A stretch of DNA of 64,000 bases, taken from Lacipirellula parvula. Lineage in GTDB: Bacteria > Planctomycetota > Planctomycetia > Pirellulales > Lacipirellulaceae. The notes under the pieces are model-generated. The model was not told the DNA's origin. It saw only the letters and a list, made by a program, of their open reading frames with translations, and did not search any database. Numbering within the stretch: position 1 is the first letter of the stretch; each line of letters opens with the position of its first letter. Shown here one piece after another: positions 60,845 to 64,000 of this stretch. A program made the translations under genes and the position numbers. The stretch is taken from contig NZ_AP021861.1 in assembly GCF_009177095.1 (NCBI RefSeq), forward strand, positions 5,748,501 through 5,812,500, written 5' to 3'.

Positions 60845-61855
60845 ATGAAACGTCCGATTCGTCGTTGTGGAGTCGCATTAGCACTTGGGATTTGCCTTGC
60901 GCAAGGCGCTCTAGGGGCCGTCTCGTTCACCGGGAGCTATGCGGAAACTTTCGATTCGCTGCCAAGCTCGGGCGCCGCCACCGGGTGGACGAACGACAGC
61001 ACGTTGCCGGGATGGTCGCTGTTTAAGCGTCCGGCCCCCGGGTCTCCGCTGGCATCGATCACCCCCGGCACTGGCAGCAGCAATGCCGGTGCAATCTACA
61101 GCTTTGGCGGCTCGGGCGAAGCCGACCGCGCTTTGGGCGGCGTTGGCTCCGGCGGCACCTACTGGGGCAGCCCGAGCACGAACGCAGTTGCAGGGTGGTT
61201 CGCGGTCGCCCTCACCAACGGCACTAGCTCGCTGATCGACTCGGTGACGTTGGCCTTCGACGGCGAGCAGTGGCGCGACGGCGGCAACACCAGCGCTCAA
61301 ACGATGGTGCTGGAGTACGGCATCGGAGCCGCGTTTGAAGCTGTTACCTGGACCGCGCCGGGTGGGAATTTTGATTTTGTTTCTCCGATTCACTCTGCCG
61401 CTGCCGCTTTGAACGGCAACGACCCCGCCAATCGCGTGGCCGGTCTCGGCGGCAGCCTTAGCGGCTTGCCGTGGGGCGTCGGCGAAACGCTGTGGGTTCG
61501 CTGGATCGAGAACAACGACGCCGGAAACGATCACGGCCTCGCGGTCGACGACTTTTCGGTGACCTCCTCCGTGGTTCAACCGCCGGCCGACGATGCAGAT
61601 TTCAATGCCGACGGCACGGTCGACGGGGCGGACTTCTTGGCGTGGCAGCGCGGATTCGGCGCGGGCTCGACGCTCGGCGAAGGGAACGCCAACGGCGACG
61701 GCGTGGTCGACGCGGCTGACCTCGAAATCTGGAAGGCTCAGTACGGCCAGTCTTCTGCGACGGTTGCCGTCGGTGCGGTGCCCGAGCCTTCGACGTGCCT
61801 GTTGGGCGCGATTGGCTTGGTTGTATCGCTGGGCGTCGTTCGTCGCCGCTCTTAG
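60845..61855 (+). CDS. PEP-CTERM exported protein with dockerin-like repeat
   Basis: 336 residues. Signal peptide VALALGICLAQGALG. Residues about 20-245 form a beta-sandwich-type domain without a named family. Residues about 250-300 carry two calcium-binding dockerin-type loops (DFNADGTVDGADFLAWQ and NANGDGVVDAADLEIWK). The C-terminus is a PEP-CTERM sorting signal: VPEPST, a hydrophobic helix (CLLGAIGLVVSLGVV) and RRRS. It should be cleaved by an exosortase and released or anchored at the cell surface. No exosortase is in the window. GGGAGCTCGAG lies just before the ATG. Confidence 0.88.
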   Translation: MKRPIRRCGVALALGICLAQGALGAVSFTGSYAETFDSLPSSGAATGWTNDSTLPGWSLFKRPAPGSPLASITPGTGSSNAGAIYSFGGSGEADRALGGVGSGGTYWGSPSTNAVAGWFAVALTNGTSSLIDSVTLAFDGEQWRDGGNTSAQTMVLEYGIGAAFEAVTWTAPGGNFDFVSPIHSAAAALNGNDPANRVAGLGGSLSGLPWGVGETLWVRWIENNDAGNDHGLAVDDFSVTSSVVQPPADDADFNADGTVDGADFLAWQRGFGAGSTLGEGNANGDGVVDAADLEIWKAQYGQSSATVAVGAVPEPSTCLLGAIGLVVSLGVVRRRS

Positions 61856-61932
61856 CAACCCATTGATCCCGCATCTGAAACCCCAATTCAAATTTCCAGC
61901 ATCGCCTAAACATCTTTGGAAGGGTTTGTCTA

Positions 61933-63672
61933 ATGAAACTAAAAGTTCGGTACGCGCTCGCGGCCCTCGCCGCGCTGGGGCTCGCTGCCCCAGCCACTGC
62001 GGCGGTGGTCCACAGCAATCCGATTACAGGTTCCAATCCGGGACTAGTGAGCCCCTACACGACCGGGCAAACGGTGGCGGCTAATTTGTCCGCTTCGGGC
62101 ATCGGTCATGGTGCGGGCGCCACGGGCACGAGCGCAAACGACCGCTACGCCGCCAACTCCTGGAATACGACTAGCCTCGACAACACGGCGTACTTCGATT
62201 GGACGCTGAGTCCATCGAGCGGATTCTCCATCGATTTCGCGTCGCTGACCGGTAATTGGCAGCGGTCGAGCACCGGGCCCAGCTCCTACTCGCTGCGGTC
62301 CTCGCTCGACGGCTATGGAGCGGACCTCGTCACGGGCTCCATCGGCGGATCAGGGACGGCCGAAGCTTTCAATCTGAGCTTGGCTTCCGCGACGTTGAAC
62401 TCCGTCGTTGCTCCGATCACGTTCCGCCTCTACGCCTGGGGGACGACGAACTCCGGTGGAACGTTCAGCATCAACGACTTTTCGTTCGATGCGGCGATCG
62501 CCGCCGTGGCGACGGGGAACAACTCGGTCATCACCGGTCCTGTTCCGCAGTCGTTCGGTCGCGTCATGGTCGGACAAACGCCGTCGATCAACTTCAATCT
62601 TGCCAAGACCGGCAGCGATGCTACGACCTACGCGGCGACCGCGAACAACAATGGCGTCGTCGTGACTGCTGATGGAGCGATTGCCAGCGGCAGCCAGAGT
62701 GAGAACGTCTCGCTACAGTTGCAGAACAACGCCAATGGTTCCGCCAACACCGGCGTCAAAGCGTTCTCCGTGGCAGTCGACAACTTGGCCGCTACGAGCG
62801 CTGCCGCCGGTCAAGGCTCGGCAGATCCCAACGATGCAGTCGCCGTTTCAGCGACCGTCGTGGCGAATCGGGTGCTCGCCGCTTCGCAGGTTGACTTGGG
62901 AAGCGTCATCGTCGGCGTCGCGACGCCGTCGCAACTCACGACCGTCACCACCACGGGCGATGACAATAACAACACCCGCGTCACGCTCAACGGCGGTTCG
63001 GCGACCGATAGTTTCGTTACCGTGGCTGCCGCCGCCACGCAGTTGTTCGACAATTCGGCCGATTCGACGGCTCGGGGCGTTGCCGGAACATTCGCCACGG
63101 CTGGCGCCAAAAGCGGTAGCGTCGCCCTTGCTGTGACGGGCGAAGGCCTCGCTGGCGAAGCGGTGCAGAGTGCGGCAGTCGACTACGTCGCTACGGCATT
63201 CGATCCCAGCGCCGCCGCCTTCTTGTCGAACGCCGGCACGACGCTGACGCTCGACTTCGGCACGGTACTCCAGGGAAGCGGCGTCCATTCGCTCGGCGAC
63301 GCGATCTACAACGTCTTGCAGACGCTGGACTACACGGCAGGGCTCGACCTCGACTCAGTGCTCGGCAGCGGCGACCTGAGCGTGCTGTCGGCCGACTTGG
63401 TCAGCGGAGCGTTCACGAACCGCGCGGCGGGGCAAACGAACGCCTTCGACTTCTTAGCTTCGTTCGACGGCAATGCTCCGATCGGCACGTACTCGACGAC
63501 GTACACGCTCGGATTTTCGGACGCCGACGGCATCGCCGGCGCCAGTTCGTTCGGCGCTCAGCAACTGACGCTGCAGTTGACCGGCACGGTCGGCGTTCCC
63601 GAACCGTCGACGTTCGTCATGGGACTTGCCGGTTGCGTGGCATTGCTCCGCTGTCGACGGATGCTGGCATAG
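61933..63672 (+). CDS. PEP-CTERM exported protein with choice-of-anchor-type domains
   Basis: 579 residues. Signal peptide ending ATAA. Residues about 20-190 form a jelly-roll-like domain (FDWTLSPSSGFSIDFASLTG, ..., GTFSINDFSFDAA). After that come repeated Ig-like units with the pattern F-G-x-V-M-V-G-Q (SFGRVMVGQTPSINF) and VDLGSVIVGVATPSQ, as in choice-of-anchor-D or ASPM/SPD-2-like repeats. The C-terminus is VPEPSTFVMGLAGCVALL plus RCRRMLA, a PEP-CTERM signal. Same strand as the previous PEP-CTERM gene with a 77-bp gap. Cell-surface or matrix protein of unknown role. Confidence 0.85.
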   Translation: MKLKVRYALAALAALGLAAPATAAVVHSNPITGSNPGLVSPYTTGQTVAANLSASGIGHGAGATGTSANDRYAANSWNTTSLDNTAYFDWTLSPSSGFSIDFASLTGNWQRSSTGPSSYSLRSSLDGYGADLVTGSIGGSGTAEAFNLSLASATLNSVVAPITFRLYAWGTTNSGGTFSINDFSFDAAIAAVATGNNSVITGPVPQSFGRVMVGQTPSINFNLAKTGSDATTYAATANNNGVVVTADGAIASGSQSENVSLQLQNNANGSANTGVKAFSVAVDNLAATSAAAGQGSADPNDAVAVSATVVANRVLAASQVDLGSVIVGVATPSQLTTVTTTGDDNNNTRVTLNGGSATDSFVTVAAAATQLFDNSADSTARGVAGTFATAGAKSGSVALAVTGEGLAGEAVQSAAVDYVATAFDPSAAAFLSNAGTTLTLDFGTVLQGSGVHSLGDAIYNVLQTLDYTAGLDLDSVLGSGDLSVLSADLVSGAFTNRAAGQTNAFDFLASFDGNAPIGTYSTTYTLGFSDADGIAGASSFGAQQLTLQLTGTVGVPEPSTFVMGLAGCVALLRCRRMLA

Positions 63673-63692
63673 CCCGCAGTTTCGATTTCTTG

Positions 63693-63731
63693 AACGCCGC
63701 CGCACTCAGCAATGCGTGCGGCGGCGTTTTC
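63693..63731 (+). terminator. Intrinsic terminator after second PEP-CTERM gene
   Basis: AACGCCGCCGCAC (63693-63705) pairs perfectly with GTGCGGCGGCGTT (63716-63728), loop of 10 bases, followed by TTTTCTTT. It begins 21 bases after the stop of the PEP-CTERM gene. Confidence 0.85.
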
Positions 63732-63848
63732 TTTAATGCGATTTCCCGCCTTTTTTCGATCAGTGTCTGGCAATGCGCCGATTAGATCATTGCCGCGCAC
63801 GACGTCGACCGCGTCGACGCCTCACGTTTTGGAGCATTGTAGTTCGCT

Positions 63849-64000
63849 ATGTTCATTTGCCGGTTCCGCGCCATCGTTACATTCCTGGCCCTTGTTTGCT
63901 TGACCGCTGCCGCCGCCCACGCGCAATACAATCCGCCGACGACTTACTACAACTCGGCGACCGGCACAGGCGCGACTCTTAAGAGCCAGCTGCAGACCAT
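63849..64000 (+). CDS. Exported endonuclease I-type protein, 3'-truncated by window edge
   Basis: ATG 63849 opens a frame that runs to the end of the window (50 codons). A signal peptide (IVTFLALVCLTAAAAHA) is followed by QYNPPTTYYNSATGTGATLK and SQLQT. The pattern YYNSATGTGATLKSQL is the usual start of exported endonuclease I-like nucleases in planctomycetes. The catalytic region is outside the window, so this rests on a short N-terminal match. Confidence 0.6.
   Translation, partial: MFICRFRAIVTFLALVCLTAAAAHAQYNPPTTYYNSATGTGATLKSQLQT

Noticed and set aside
60911-61891. Open frame of 326 codons on the minus strand
   Set aside because: Antisense to the PEP-CTERM gene, which has a signal peptide, dockerin repeats and sorting tail.
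1-64000. CRISPR array or Cas genes
   Set aside because: No regularly spaced direct repeats and no Cas-like proteins were seen.
1-64000. Ribosomal RNA or replication origin
   Set aside because: No rRNA-like sequence, DnaA-box cluster or replication initiator gene was recognised.

Overview
The window looks like a planctomycete chromosome, probably Pirellulales-like (inference). Evidence: DUF1559 prepilin-type proteins, a DUF1580 protein beside an integrase, PEP-CTERM proteins with dockerin-like repeats, a GldF-GldG fusion next to a DUF4340 gene, DUF1573 proteins, and high GC in the conserved parts. No species can be named from sequence alone.

Layout. 1-4007: a tightly coupled, phage-like gene module on the plus strand (collagen-like tail-fibre-type protein and small partners), separated by a strong bidirectional terminator from three coupled mini-genes on the minus strand. 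4460-15000: conserved chromosome with an ABC transporter operon (ATPase, GldFG fusion, DUF4340 protein), then on the minus strand DUF971, a phenylacetate-CoA-ligase-like enzyme, a PQQ-like beta-propeller protein and an FHA/sigma-54 activator. 15220-17693: tRNA-Pro(CGG), a tyrosine recombinase and two small accessory genes, a typical tRNA-targeted integrative element boundary.

17907-39417: about 20 kb bounded by inverted partial copies of one IS3-family element, so composite-transposon-like. It carries glycosyltransferases, a MauE-thioredoxin fusion broken at a C12 tract, and two parallel modules that each pair an exported Cys-rich small protein with a membrane-anchored LolA-like protein and a DUF1573 protein (one fused to a C39-like peptidase). 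A second, complete IS3 element sits at the 3' end of the second module. It also holds two DUF1559 pseudopilins, a TPR protein and an esterase. I consider the paired Cys-rich/LolA-like/DUF1573 modules with a thioredoxin-type oxidase the best candidate for an undescribed system.

39911-57560: a second accessory block. It has a papain-fold protein lacking all three catalytic residues, a 1489-residue HAD-M28-M36 fusion, a group II amino-acid decarboxylase with an unknown partner, a GMC oxidoreductase with a small partner, and a cluster (53189-57560) of a LodA-like domain, a radical SAM/SPASM enzyme and a FAD monooxygenase-like protein. The cluster resembles machinery for protein-derived quinone (CTQ) cofactors. 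A protein-to-amino-acid-to-amine-to-oxidation route is conceivable but inferred.

57761-59418: decayed DNA, including an integrase fragment, an inverted HTH fragment, a frameshifted zinc-ribbon membrane protein and a gene with an in-frame stop. 60845-64000: intact exported-protein genes again (two PEP-CTERM proteins and the start of a probable endonuclease I-type protein). Single-base frameshifts occur at four places in the accessory part (20370, 53523, about 54020, about 58500) and none was seen in the conserved flanks, which favours gene decay or switching over general sequencing error.
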